64,000 nt of DNA, from assembly GCA_964460795.1 (NCBI GenBank), contig CAYWRU010000002.1, positions 79,836-143,835 of the forward strand. Direction: 5' to 3'. Every line of letters begins with the position of its first letter. Within the stretch, counting starts at the first letter, position 1. Origin of the DNA: CAZOOM01 sp964460795. GTDB taxonomy: Bacteria > Omnitrophota > Omnitrophia > Omnitrophales > Aquincolibacteriaceae. The position numbers and the translations under genes were made by a program. Below are positions 23,781-32,765 of the stretch, piece after piece. The notes beneath the pieces are model-generated. The model saw nothing but the letters and a program-made list of their open reading frames with translations, searched no databases and was not told the DNA's origin.

Positions 23781-24005
23781 TTAATCGGCCAGCGCTTTAA
23801 GTGTTTTGGCGTATCTTTTATTTATCTTTTCTAGAGCTGCACGAAATTTCTTTTCCCGTTCTTGATCAACGGGAGAAATAATTAGCTTCCGGCCGTCGGT
23901 CTGGATTTCAAGCGGGGTTTCGGGCGTGATATGCAGAAGTTCTAGGATTGCTTTTTCGATCACAAGCGCCATGCTGTTTCCGTGAGTGGTCAGGTGTTTT
24001 ATCAT
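23781..24005 (-). CDS. AbrB/MazE-type antitoxin
   Basis: 74 residues. The N-terminal half has the swapped-hairpin AbrB pattern (HGNSMALVIEKAILELLHI, then LEIQTDGRKLIISPV) that binds operator DNA. The Lys-rich C-terminal helix would wrap the toxin. It is followed after about 12 bases by the Doc gene and is probably co-transcribed with it. Such antitoxins usually repress their own promoter. The 64 bases upstream (24006-24069) may hold that promoter; I could not mark clear boxes. Confidence 0.88.
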   Translation of the reverse strand: MIKHLTTHGNSMALVIEKAILELLHITPETPLEIQTDGRKLIISPVDQEREKKFRAALEKINKRYAKTLKALAD

Positions 24006-24069
24006 GATGTTCCTCCGTTATCTTAATGTAATAACAATGTAGCACCCGTTGAGCTGCTTGTCAAACATC

Positions 24070-25494
24070 CTAAAGACTGGGCTTGCTTTTGTAAAACTCG
24101 GTTTCTTGTTCAAAGGAATAGGCGGCGCGGAAAAGCGTTTCTTCATCAAAAGGTTTTGCCATGAGCTGAAGCCCAATCGGAAGGGGGGCTGTCCCCTTTT
24201 GGGGACTGTCCCCTTTTGTAAATCCGCACGGAATGGAAATGGCTGGAACACCCGATAAATTCGCCGGGATCGTAAAAATATCGGAAAGGTACATGGCGAT
24301 CGGATCATTCGCTTTTTCGCCTATTTTAAAGGCCGGCGTCGGAGCCGTGGGACTCAGGATCAAATCCACGTCTTTAAAGGCGCGGCTAAAATCCTCACGA
24401 ATCAAAGTGCGGACTTTTTGACCTTTTAGATAAAAAGCATCGTAATAACCGGCGGAAAGCACAAAGGTTCCGAGAAGAATGCGGCGTTTGGCTTCCTGGC
24501 CGAATCCCTGGTCGCGAGTCTCGAAATACATTTCACGAAGATCTTTATTCGAAGCGCGCAGTCCGTATTCCACCCCGTCAAACCGTCCAAGATTGGAGCT
24601 GGCTTCGGCCACGGCCACAATGTAGTACACGGCAACTGAGTGAGGGGTGTTGGGAAGACTGATCGGCTGGATTTTAGCTCCCATTTTTTCAAAAATCTTG
24701 GCTGCTTCTCGAACTTTTACTTCTACTTCCGGATCCAACCCTTCTATAAAAAATTCTTTGGGAAGTCCGATGCGGAGCCCTTTGACATCACGCTTGAGCG
24801 CGCGGGTGTAATCCGGTACCAGCTGCGGTGATGAAGTGGAATCCCGCTCATCAAATCCAGCCAACATATTTAAAAGCATGGCCGAATCTTCCACGGTTTT
24901 TGTCATGGGGCCAATCTGATCAAAGCTGGATCCGAAAGCAATCAATCCGTACCGAGAAACACGCCCGTAAGTGGGCTTTAACCCTACGATTCCGCAAAAT
25001 GCGGCGGGTTGACGAATCGAGCCTCCGGTATCAGATCCCAAAGCCGCAATCGTCAAATCAGCTGCCACAGCTGCCGCGGATCCTCCGCTTGATCCTCCGG
25101 GAACTCGATCCAAATCCCAGGGATTTCGAACCGGACCATAGGCTGAAGTCTCGCAGGAAGATCCAAAAGCGAATTCATCCATATTGCACTGGCCGAACAT
25201 GGAAAGGCCGGCAGATTTTAATTTTGAAATCACCGTCGCATCATAGGGCGCCACATGGCCCTTTAAAATTTTAGATGCACACGTGATCTCGGAGCCCTGG
25301 ACGCAAATATTATCCTTGATGGAAATCGGAATGCCCGCTCCCGGAGCAGCGCTGGAATCAAAACGAAGAAAAGCATTCAGCTTCGGATTTAAATTTTTGA
25401 CTCGCGCGGTCAACGCTTCATGAATTTTGGGAATCTCGCCTTGCTTCCCCAAATCCATGGCTTCTTTGAGCGTCAACTGATGATAGGGCTTCAT
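24070..25494 (-). CDS. gatA: Asp/Glu-tRNA(Asn/Gln) amidotransferase subunit A
   Basis: 474 residues. GatA is the amidase that frees ammonia from glutamine for GatB. The Ser-cisSer-Lys triad is visible: Lys in PISIKDNIC, cis-Ser in GSDTGGSIRQPAAFCG and the nucleophile region in GGSSGGSAAAVAA. It starts at an ATGA overlap with gatC. Near the C-terminus, where the family reads GFTKDGLPVGLQL, this protein has TKGDSPQKGTAPLPIGLQL, an in-frame insertion made by two GGGGACTGTCCCC-like repeats at 24184-24218. Confidence 0.97.
   Translation of the reverse strand: MKPYHQLTLKEAMDLGKQGEIPKIHEALTARVKNLNPKLNAFLRFDSSAAPGAGIPISIKDNICVQGSEITCASKILKGHVAPYDATVISKLKSAGLSMFGQCNMDEFAFGSSCETSAYGPVRNPWDLDRVPGGSSGGSAAAVAADLTIAALGSDTGGSIRQPAAFCGIVGLKPTYGRVSRYGLIAFGSSFDQIGPMTKTVEDSAMLLNMLAGFDERDSTSSPQLVPDYTRALKRDVKGLRIGLPKEFFIEGLDPEVEVKVREAAKIFEKMGAKIQPISLPNTPHSVAVYYIVAVAEASSNLGRFDGVEYGLRASNKDLREMYFETRDQGFGQEAKRRILLGTFVLSAGYYDAFYLKGQKVRTLIREDFSRAFKDVDLILSPTAPTPAFKIGEKANDPIAMYLSDIFTIPANLSGVPAISIPCGFTKGDSPQKGTAPLPIGLQLMAKPFDEETLFRAAYSFEQETEFYKSKPSL
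24184..24218. repeat. Tandem GGGGACTGTCCCC elements inside gatA
   Basis: gggggctgtcccctttt (24184-24200) is followed directly by ggggactgtccccttttg (24201-24218). Each unit is palindromic. The pair adds about 10 residues to GatA in frame, close to a conserved C-terminal segment. Confidence 0.85.
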
Positions 25495-25772
25495 TTATCG
25501 ACTACTTTAGGAACTTTGAAGAAAGCCCCTTCGGTCTGGGGTGCGTGCTTCAGGACTGACTCTCTCACTTGCGAAGGTTTGGCGCTGTCCTTACGAAAAA
25601 CATTTTCCATATCCAAGACATGGCTTGTAGGCGGCACATTCTCCGTGGAAAGTTTGGACAGACTTTGAATATATCCGAGAATTTTTGAGAGATCTTGACT
25701 GAGTTTATTTTTTTCTTCCGGACGGAGGCTTAACCGGGCCAATTCTGCAACTTTTTCAATTTGAAAATCCAT
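25491..25772 (-). CDS. gatC: Asp/Glu-tRNA(Asn/Gln) amidotransferase subunit C
   Basis: 93 residues. GatC is the small belt subunit that wraps GatA and GatB. The family pattern is clear: KVAELARLSLRPEEKNKLSQ at the N-terminus, then ILGYIQSLSKLSTENVPPTSH and a C-terminal EGAFFKVPKVVDK. The stop overlaps the start of gatA (ATGA). A Shine-Dalgarno (AGGAGAG-like) lies just upstream of its ATG. Confidence 0.95.
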   Translation of the reverse strand: MDFQIEKVAELARLSLRPEEKNKLSQDLSKILGYIQSLSKLSTENVPPTSHVLDMENVFRKDSAKPSQVRESVLKHAPQTEGAFFKVPKVVDK

Positions 25773-25842
25773 GAACTCTCCTGAAGTGGAGTCATCTTAA
25801 CATTCGTCGAGAAGGAGGTCAAACGGGGGGACGAAAGAAATA

Positions 25843-25899
25843 AAGTAACCAGAAACCAGTAACCAGGCTTTTCCCCTGGCAACTGGTTACTGGTTACTT
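25843..25899. repeat. Intergenic dyad of the aaccagtaaccag type
   Basis: Arms 25843-25867 and 25875-25899 pair at 22 of 25 positions. The element lies between the glnN stop and the gatC start, so it could act as a terminator-like hairpin. It resembles the repeat families found in other gaps of this window. Confidence 0.75.
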
Positions 25900-25908
25900 C
25901 AAAATCGA

Positions 25909-28031
25909 TTACAGATCAAAAAGCATCTGCGTGTAAGTCGGAACCGGCCAGCAGCATGCTGGGACAATCTGCTCAAGCGCATCGATTTCTTTACGAATCG
26001 ATGTGAGAGCCGGCAGCACTTCATCGCGGTACAGCGCTGCTTTCTTTTTCACATCCCCTTCTTGCTGCGCATCCTCTAAATTGCTTTCAAGCTTATCCAA
26101 TTTGCTGGAAGCGGTTTCAAGCAATTTGGTGATGGAAGCCAAAAGCTTTTTCTGGACCTTGGAAGATCCCTCTGCTTTTTCCAGCTTATTGATGGATTCC
26201 GCAAGTTCCCCCGAATAACGAATCGCGGTGGGAATGTACTGGCGTTTCACCATCTGGATACCGGTCTGGGCTTCAATGTTGATCCGTTTCGCGTATTGCT
26301 CGAGATAAATCTCAAAACGCGAGTGAACTTCCTGATGGCTGAGCACATTGTACTTGGCAAATAAGTCGTAGGACTTCTTTGTGACAAATGACTCAAGTGC
26401 ATCCACCATGTTTTTGATGTTGGGAANNNNNNNNNNAGTCCGCGCTTTGCGGCTTCTTTTTCCCACTCCGGAGAGTAGTTGTTGCCGTTAAAAATCACGC
26501 GGCCATGTTTGTTGATGGCTTCCTTGATAATCGCCTCGGCTTCTTTATTCTTATCCTTGGCTTTTTCAAGTCGCGTAGCAATTTCATCCAGCGCTTCGGA
26601 TGCAATCACGTTTAGGACAACGTTCGGTCCGGCAATGGAAGCCGAAGAAGGCACCATGCGGAACTCAAACTTGTTTCCAGTGAAAGCAAACGGAGATGTG
26701 CGGTTGCGGTCTGAATTATCTTTCGGAAGATCCGGCAGAGTATCCACACCGATCTTAATGTGACCAAAATCCTGGAACTGGGGTTTTTTGCCCTTGGCAA
26801 TACTCATCACAATTTCAGTGAGGGCCGTTCCGAGGAAGATGGAGATGATGGCGGGTGGAGCTTCATTCGCGCCCAACCGATGATCATTTCCAGGCGTGGC
26901 CGTGGAAGCACGCAGCATATCCGCGTGACGATCCACAGCCGTGATCAACGCGCTGACGAAAAGAAGAAACTGTTCGTTTTGCTGAGGTGTGTGCCCAGGA
27001 TCCAGGAGGTTAATCCCGTCATCCGTTGCCAATGACCAGTTGTTGTGTTTACCAGATCCATTAATGCCCGCATACGGCTTCTCATGAAGCAGGCAAACGA
27101 GTCCGTGGCGGAGCGCCACTTTCTGCATGGTTTCCATCACAAGTTGATTATGGTCAGTCGCGATATTTGCCGTTTGAAAAATCGGAGCCGTTTCATACTG
27201 AGCCGGCGCCACTTCGTTGTGCTTAGTCTTGGACGTTACGCCCATTTTCCAAAGCTCAATTTCGAAGTCTCGCATGAACGCAGCTGCGCGGTCTTTAATG
27301 GCTCCGAAATACTGATCCTCAAGTTCCTGCCCTTTCGGTGCTGCGGCTCCGAAAAGTGTGCGTCCGCAGGTGATCAGATCCAGGCGCTTGTCGTAATATT
27401 TTTTATCGACCAGAAAGTATTCCTGTTCTGGACCGACCGTGGCGCTGACTTTCATGGAATGCTTATTTCCAAGAGCACGAAGAACACGAAGCGCCTGCCG
27501 GGAAACACTTTCCATGGAACGAAGCAAAGGCGTTTTTTTATCCAAGGCTTCGCTTGTGTAAGAACAAAACGCCGTCGGAATCACTAAGGTAACATTTCCG
27601 TCACCGTCTTCTTTAAGGAAAGCGGGTGAGGTGCAATCCCAGGCTGTATATCCGCGAGCTTCAAAGGTGGCTCGAAGCCCACCGCTCGGGAACGAAGACG
27701 CATCCGGCTCTCCTTTAATAAGCGCTTCGCCAGAAAATTCCAAAATTACTCCGCCATCTTTCGTGGGATTAATGAAGGCATCATGTTTTTCAGCTGTCAG
27801 TCCTGTCAGAGGCTGAAACCAGTGCGTGTAATGGGTGGCCCCACGTTCAACTGACCAATCCTTCATGGCATTGGCAACCACATTCGCCACTTCACGGCTC
27901 ATGGGTTTACCTTTATCAATAGTCTCACGCAGCGCCTTGTAAGTCTCTTTCGGCAGCCGCTCTTTCATCACGCGATCATTAAATACGTTACTTCCGAACT
28001 GCTCGCTTAACACGAACGTCGTTTTACTCAT
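25909..28031 (-). CDS. glnN: Glutamine synthetase type III, split by a scaffold gap
   Basis: This enzyme makes glutamine from glutamate, ammonia and ATP. Type III marks are visible: VGPEQEYFLVD, KTKHNEVAPAQYE, the GINGSGKHNNWSL loop, RLGANEAPPAIISIFLGTAL and the long C-terminal helical region (EIYLEQYAKRINIEAQTG). Ten Ns at 26427-26436 break the frame. The left part ends ...AAKRG-L and the right part begins P-N-I-K-N; the family reads RGLPN-K-N. Dropping the Ns and one duplicated T restores a single 704-codon frame (703 residues plus stop), the usual type III length, so I treat it as one intact gene. A strong Shine-Dalgarno (GAGGAG) precedes the ATG. Confidence 0.93.
26427..26436. other. Scaffold gap (10 N)
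   Basis: A run of exactly ten Ns inside glnN. The flanking bases (GGACT on one side, TTCCCAAC on the other, in the sense of the gene) join into the expected G-L-P-N codons if one T is shared. The true gap is therefore probably zero or a 1-base overlap. Confidence 0.9.
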
Positions 28032-28328
28032 GACTCTTACTCCTCGGTTGGTGATTTTCTATGCTTAACATTATTGCAAAGTTGTAAACCTATTTCAGGG
28101 GAGTGCCATATTACCGCAATTTGATTTCCATTGGAATCAGATTCTGGTTGATTTTTGGCACCGTCCTAGCGCAAGACCTCTTGCTCTTCTCCGCGAATAG
28201 ACAAACCTTCCCTACAATTTTGTTCCCATGAAATCCATTTTTGTAGGGCCGCTATCCTTATTTCTGGCTTCTACCCTATTTAATGCAAGCGCCAGGCCAA
28301 ATTCTTAGATATGAACTAAAAAATGCAA
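28032..28328. other. Upstream region of glnN, with a possible orphan signal-peptide ORF
   Basis: 297 bases without an assigned gene. It should hold the glnN promoter on the minus strand, but I found no convincing sigma-70 or sigma-54 boxes. On the plus strand, 28228-28308 is a 26-codon ORF starting MKSIFVGPLSLFLASTLFNA, which looks like an isolated signal peptide and may be the remnant of an exported protein. There is no further coding after its stop. Confidence 0.4.
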
Positions 28329-29750
28329 TTATTCGGAGATTTTTCCAGCGGCTTGAACCGCTGCATAGATAGGAGAGCGCGGCTTTGAATCCTTGGCCGG
28401 CTCAGGCAAAATCGGAAGGGTTTCTGAAGCTAAAGGACAAGACTGGTTCATATATTTAAGCAAATCAGGCTTTGGAGCAAGCCCTTCGCCTTTCATTTCC
28501 TTGAGCGCATCCCAAGCCGCCTGAGCATTGTGATCGGCGCAATGAGCAGCCACGAGTCCTGCATGATAATCAGCCTCTTCAGGATGCAATTCTAAAGCTT
28601 GCTGATAATACTGCGCAGCTCTCCCCGGCAAGTCCTGGGCCTGATAAATCAACGCCATATTGTAATAGCTGATGTCATCGTTGGGCTCCAAATCCAAAGC
28701 TTTTCGATAGGTGGCCAGGGCCTCCTCATATTTTTTCTTTTGCTGGTAAAGAAATGCGAGGTGGGCGACGTCCCGGTAATCTGGATTCTCCCCTTCTGCA
28801 ATTTTCTCATACGCTTTTTCTGCGATATCATGATCTCCGGCTTCGGAGGCCAAAGGAGCTAATTCACGCCAGGCCGCCATCAAACCCGGTTGATACTCCA
28901 CGGCTTTTCGGTACATCTGCGCGGCTTTTTTAAACTCTTTTTCCTGCCTAAAAATTTCTCCCAGCTGGAAATAACTTTCTGCGTGTTGCGGGTCTGCGTT
29001 AATGGCTTTCTGAAAAGATTCCTGAGCCTTAGAAAAATGTTCTTGTTTGACATGTACAAGCCCGATTTGAAAAAGCGTTTCGGCATCTGCTGGATTGTAG
29101 GCAAGCGCTTTTTCATAGCTTCGCATGGCTTCATCATAAAAGCTATCGTCCCGATAAACATTCCCAAGGTCGCGGTAAGCAGAAGCCGTTTGCGGACTCA
29201 AATCGATCACTTTTTGGAACATTTTCGCCGCTTCTTCGGTTACGCCTTGATGAGAATAAAATTGCCCGGCAGCAACATAACTGCGAAGGAGCGAAGGGTT
29301 AAGTTGGAGGGCTTTATCAATAGCCTGCAAACCATCCAGCCATTTTCCTTCCCGATCATAAAGACTGATCAAGGTTGCGTAGGCTTCGGCACTCGAGGGG
29401 TCAAGCTTGATCGCTTTTTGAGCCGCGGCAAGAGCCTCTTTATTTTTCCCCAAATACAACAGAGCTCGGCTCAACCCTTCCTCAGCCTGCGCTAAATCAG
29501 GTCGTTCTTTTAAAGCCTTAGCCATGGCATCCCGCGCAGCGGCCCAATCGCGGCGCGCCAGAGCCTCGGTGCCTTCACGAAGCAGCAGTTCCTGAGCCGC
29601 ATCCACTGCCGCAGGGACTGAGAGTGTTTCAAGATTCACAGGTGCAGATTTTGAAGATGCCGGTTGTGTTTCGGTATCGGGAGAAGCCCAAACCAAGGAA
29701 GCGCTGAGAAGACAAACTAAAATAAAAAAAAAGGCACCTGACTTGATCAC
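28329..29750 (-). CDS. Periplasmic tetratricopeptide repeat protein
   Basis: 473 residues from the GTG at 29750. I chose this start because it forms a GTGA overlap with the upstream gene, has GGGGAG upstream and yields a clean signal peptide (MIKSGAFFFILVCLLSASLV, cleavage after VWA). An ATG at 29786 would put extra basic residues in front. About ten TPR units follow, for example YRDLGNVYRDDSFYDEAMRS and YATLISLYDREGKWLDGLQA, from residue 50 to about 420. The end is Pro-rich. TPR arrays bind protein partners; the partner here is not known. It is probably co-transcribed with the unknown gene upstream. Confidence 0.88.
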   Translation of the reverse strand: MIKSGAFFFILVCLLSASLVWASPDTETQPASSKSAPVNLETLSVPAAVDAAQELLLREGTEALARRDWAAARDAMAKALKERPDLAQAEEGLSRALLYLGKNKEALAAAQKAIKLDPSSAEAYATLISLYDREGKWLDGLQAIDKALQLNPSLLRSYVAAGQFYSHQGVTEEAAKMFQKVIDLSPQTASAYRDLGNVYRDDSFYDEAMRSYEKALAYNPADAETLFQIGLVHVKQEHFSKAQESFQKAINADPQHAESYFQLGEIFRQEKEFKKAAQMYRKAVEYQPGLMAAWRELAPLASEAGDHDIAEKAYEKIAEGENPDYRDVAHLAFLYQQKKKYEEALATYRKALDLEPNDDISYYNMALIYQAQDLPGRAAQYYQQALELHPEEADYHAGLVAAHCADHNAQAAWDALKEMKGEGLAPKPDLLKYMNQSCPLASETLPILPEPAKDSKPRSPIYAAVQAAGKISE

Positions 29751-30289
29751 TTTTTTTGCTCCCCGGAATCGTCTAAGGCCAGCCATTCGAAAAAATAATT
29801 TTCAAATCCGGCACGCTCGCTTTCCAAAGCGCCCATGAGCATTTGAAAGGAGTTTCTCATCATTTGAATTTCCTGGGATACTTCGATCACAGGATTTAAC
29901 TTAAACCGCTGAAACAAAAGCCGCGTCATGGCAAGCGTGTCCGAAGATTCATCTTCTAGGATTTGAGTGGCGCACCGGTATTCGCTGAATGCAGAAGCAA
30001 AAGAAAGCGTGTCGGGTTTTTGAAAAGTATCCATGACGCGTTTTAAAAAAGCCTTGGCTTTTTCATGCAAAAGAATCCCCTGTGCTGTGCACTCTGATTC
30101 CCAAGAAAGACTGATCTGAGCCAAACGTGCCGCCAAGTAATTCATTTCAAAATCTTTGGGGGGGACAGACTTAAAATCAGGATCTTCAGCGCATAAAGCG
30201 CCATAAATCCTGGACACATCTCCGGAATCGAGGATTTTATGCAGCATTCCTTCTGCTTGTTTTTGAAAAGCCTGAACCGTACGACTCAT
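29747..30289 (-). CDS. Unknown helical protein upstream of the TPR gene
   Basis: 180 residues from the ATG at 30289 (MSRTVQAFQKQAEGML); an upstream start at 30319 would begin inside the repeat region and seems less likely. I do not recognise the family. It is mostly amphipathic helices with no signal peptide or membrane segment, with a Trp in AQISLSWESEC and a C-terminal FEWLALDDSGEQKK. Its stop overlaps the GTG of the TPR gene, which suggests a functional link with that protein. Confidence 0.7.
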   Translation of the reverse strand: MSRTVQAFQKQAEGMLHKILDSGDVSRIYGALCAEDPDFKSVPPKDFEMNYLAARLAQISLSWESECTAQGILLHEKAKAFLKRVMDTFQKPDTLSFASAFSEYRCATQILEDESSDTLAMTRLLFQRFKLNPVIEVSQEIQMMRNSFQMLMGALESERAGFENYFFEWLALDDSGEQKK

Positions 30290-30310
30290 CGATAGCAAAT
30301 CCCAAATTAC

Positions 30311-30376
30311 AAATACCAAATTCCAAACGAATGACTAATTTTCCCCTTGGGATTTGGGGGTTGGAATTTGGCATTT
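30311..30376. repeat. Intergenic dyad of the aaattccaa type
   Basis: Arms aaataccaaattccaa (30311-30326) and ttggaatttggcattt (30361-30376) pair at 15 of 16 positions. It lies upstream of the unknown helical gene. Confidence 0.75.
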
Positions 30377-30449
30377 CCTTGATGGTTGGTGTTTGTTTTG
30401 AGGGAATGTCATAGCAGACCGGGAGCGGACCGTCAATAGGGCAAAAAAA

Positions 30450-30484
30450 CAGGGACAGATCCGTTTTTTAGGACCTGTCCCTGC
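30450..30484. terminator. GGGACAG/CTGTCCC hairpin downstream of the TIGR04073 gene
   Basis: cagggacag (30450-30458) pairs perfectly with ctgtccctg (30476-30484). It belongs to the same word family as the elements in gatA and gatB. Placed after the 30506 stop on the minus strand, it could end transcription, although there is no clear U-tract. Confidence 0.5.
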
Positions 30485-30505
30485 AGCAAAAAGCGATTTG
30501 TCTCT

Positions 30506-30853
30506 TTATTCCGGTACGATGTACTCAGGCTCCATAATCGGTGCAAAGTTTTTGGGAGCTGGAACAAAGAAGGTCACGGTCTCGTACACTCCGACCATGG
30601 TCCTCATATAGGTGTAGAAAATGCCTTTGGGAATACCGCCCGCAAGGGCAATCGGCCAGCGTTTTTCTTCAGCCATTTGAGACGGCTGATAACCCAACTC
30701 CATCCATCCTGTGGTAATGTTGGAAATTCCCCGGCCAAGTTTCGACCACATATCGTCGTCGGCAAAGGCGTTAGAGGATTCGGACAAAGCGATTAGACTT
30801 GCGGTTAGAAGCGTCATAAAGGCAACGGTTCTAAAAAATGAGTTTCTCGACAT
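30506..30853 (-). CDS. Exosortase system-associated protein, TIGR04073 family
   Basis: 115 residues with a signal peptide (VAFMTLLTASLIALSESSNA, cleavage near AFA). The mature part has the TIGR04073 pattern as I remember it: KLGRGISNITTGWMELGYQP, then GGIPKGIFYTYMRTMVGVYE, then VTFFVPAP and a C-terminal EPEYIVPE. The molecular role is unknown. The family is named for its co-occurrence with exosortase (EpsH/PEP-CTERM) systems, which sort proteins to the outer surface. A GGAG Shine-Dalgarno lies upstream. No exosortase gene is in this window. Confidence 0.8.
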   Translation of the reverse strand: MSRNSFFRTVAFMTLLTASLIALSESSNAFADDDMWSKLGRGISNITTGWMELGYQPSQMAEEKRWPIALAGGIPKGIFYTYMRTMVGVYETVTFFVPAPKNFAPIMEPEYIVPE

Positions 30854-30877
30854 AAAAATCTCCGGCTTCTTGAGGGA

Positions 30878-31768
30878 TTAACCCCTTGCTTTTGAAGGAT
30901 TTGCCTTTAATGCTTCGGCCAATTCTAAAAAATTCTTCAGAGTTAATTTTTCTCCCCGAATCCCCTCTTCCAGACCTGTTTTCTGAAGCGCATGATAGGC
31001 CGCCTCACGACTGGTCACTATTTTAGACGAGACGAGCAGCCCGGCTAAGGCCTTCCGGCGCTGGGAAAAAGCAATTTGGACGAGTTCAAAAAAGAACTTT
31101 TCCAAATCAGGTTTTAACCGGCGATCGGAAGAAAAAAGACATTCCACCACCGAGGACCGCACTTCAGGTTCAGGAGTAAAGCATCCTGGCGAGACATCAA
31201 AAAGCGCACTCATTCTTGCACTGTACTCCACGGCCACGGAAAGACGTCCATAATCGCGCGTGCCGGGTTTGGCTACAAGACGCTTCGCAACTTCTCGTTG
31301 CATCATGAGAATCGCTTTGGAAAGTTGCTCCCGATGTTCCAAAAGATGAAAGAGAATGGGCGCGGTAATGTAATAAGGCAAATTACTCACCACTTTGAAG
31401 TTCTTTACATCCGGAAATCGAGCGCGTGCAAACTCCGCCGCATTACATGAAAGAACATCCGCATGGATCCATTCTGCCTGCGCATCCGGATGCACTTGGG
31501 ACTCGCGCCGCCGCTCCGCCCACTCCTGCTTCAAAATCTCGACAAACCGGATATCTTTCTCGATCGCAACCAGACGGACGGGTTGCTGAAGAAGTTCCCA
31601 CGTCAAGGCACCGAGTCCTGGACCGATTTCCACAACAACTTCTCCGGACTGAAGATCCAGCGCCTGAACAATTTTACGCGCCACATTGGCATCAATCAGA
31701 AGATGCTGTCCTAAATGCCCGCGCACCCGGATCTGATATTTTTTAAGGAGTTCGATTTGGCTCAACAT
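30878..31768 (-). CDS. rsmA: 16S rRNA (adenine1518/1519-N6)-dimethyltransferase
   Basis: 296 residues. RsmA (KsgA) dimethylates two adjacent adenines in helix 45 late in 30S assembly. Visible motifs are GHLGQHLLID at the N-terminus, the SAM-binding VVEIGPGLGALT, the acidic VAIEKD and the catalytic NLPYYI. The C-terminal domain carries AFSQRRKALAGLL. It lies 19 bases after pdxA, a pairing seen in many bacteria. Confidence 0.96.
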   Translation of the reverse strand: MLSQIELLKKYQIRVRGHLGQHLLIDANVARKIVQALDLQSGEVVVEIGPGLGALTWELLQQPVRLVAIEKDIRFVEILKQEWAERRRESQVHPDAQAEWIHADVLSCNAAEFARARFPDVKNFKVVSNLPYYITAPILFHLLEHREQLSKAILMMQREVAKRLVAKPGTRDYGRLSVAVEYSARMSALFDVSPGCFTPEPEVRSSVVECLFSSDRRLKPDLEKFFFELVQIAFSQRRKALAGLLVSSKIVTSREAAYHALQKTGLEEGIRGEKLTLKNFLELAEALKANPSKARG

Positions 31769-31787
31769 GACAATCGATTTCGTAACG

Positions 31788-32762
31788 TTAGGAGGGAATC
31801 AGTTGTTCTGCAAGATTCCACGCGGATAAAAAGGAAGAGGGGTCGGCCTTGCCTTGATACGCAATATCATGGGCCGTGCCATGATCCGGAGAGGTTCGGA
31901 CAAACGGAAGTCCGAGGGTTAGGTTCACACCGTCCCGAAAAGCAATCATCTTAAACGGTGCCAACCCTTGATCATGATACATACTAATTACCGCATCATA
32001 ATGTCCTGTGTACGCTTCAAAAAAAACTTGGTCCGCTGAAAGAGGCCCCACAGCATGAATTCCTAAGGCTTGAGCTTTTCGTACGGCAGGACGAATCACT
32101 TTTTCATCTTCAGCACCCGTTTCTCGCCCATGAGGATTAACGCAGCAAACAGCCAAGCGCGGCTTCTGAATTCCAAAACGCTTTTTAAGAGCGTCCTTGG
32201 TCAGACAAATTTTTTCCAAGATAAGTTGAGAGGTCAAAAGCGACGCCACTTTGCGAAGCGGTTCATGAATGGTCACGAGCGTCACTTTAAGCCGAGGGCT
32301 GGCAAACATCATGGCAAATTTTCTCACTCCGGCTTCATGCGCCAAATATTCTGTGTGCCCATGAAAATGCGGATCGATTAAACGCATTCCTGTTTTGTGG
32401 ATGGGAGCAGTCACAATAGCATCCACGTCACCCCTCACCGCAGCCTGCGTGGCCTGACGAAGCGACTCCATGGCCAAGGCCGCATTTCGGTACGTTACTT
32501 TTCCAGGATCAAAACCCGGAGGAATATTTTTTTTCTGCAGAGCCTCCGCCGTCACATCCACAAACATCAACTTTCCATTTTTAATCGATGTTTTAAAAGA
32601 GGGCGATTTGAGCCGCTCAAAAGGTGCAGAGGACCCAAAAAGAATATATTGGAAAGAGGAGCGAAGCGATTTTTTTTGGAGTGATTTCGCGATGATTTCC
32701 GGACCAATGCCGCCCGGATCTCCCAGGGTAAAAGCAATGACCGGCGTCCGAGTCTTGACCAC
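31788..32762 (-). CDS. pdxA: 4-hydroxythreonine-4-phosphate dehydrogenase
   Basis: 324 residues. PdxA oxidises 4-phosphohydroxy-L-threonine in pyridoxal phosphate synthesis. Marks are GDPGGIGPEIIAKSL at the N-terminus, TAPIHKTGMRLIDP with the metal-binding HFHGHTEYLA, SADQVFFEAYTGHYDAVISM and MYHDQGLAPFKMIAF, and VRTSPDHGTAHDIA near the end. It begins 3 bases after the SurA-like gene, so the two are probably translated together. Confidence 0.96.
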   Translation of the reverse strand: MVKTRTPVIAFTLGDPGGIGPEIIAKSLQKKSLRSSFQYILFGSSAPFERLKSPSFKTSIKNGKLMFVDVTAEALQKKNIPPGFDPGKVTYRNAALAMESLRQATQAAVRGDVDAIVTAPIHKTGMRLIDPHFHGHTEYLAHEAGVRKFAMMFASPRLKVTLVTIHEPLRKVASLLTSQLILEKICLTKDALKKRFGIQKPRLAVCCVNPHGRETGAEDEKVIRPAVRKAQALGIHAVGPLSADQVFFEAYTGHYDAVISMYHDQGLAPFKMIAFRDGVNLTLGLPFVRTSPDHGTAHDIAYQGKADPSSFLSAWNLAEQLIPS

Positions 32763-32765
32763 GAA

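Noticed and set aside
28032..28200. A possible sigma-54 promoter (tggcac words) upstream of glnN
   Set aside because: Two tggcac words exist, but neither has a ttgc box at the required spacing.
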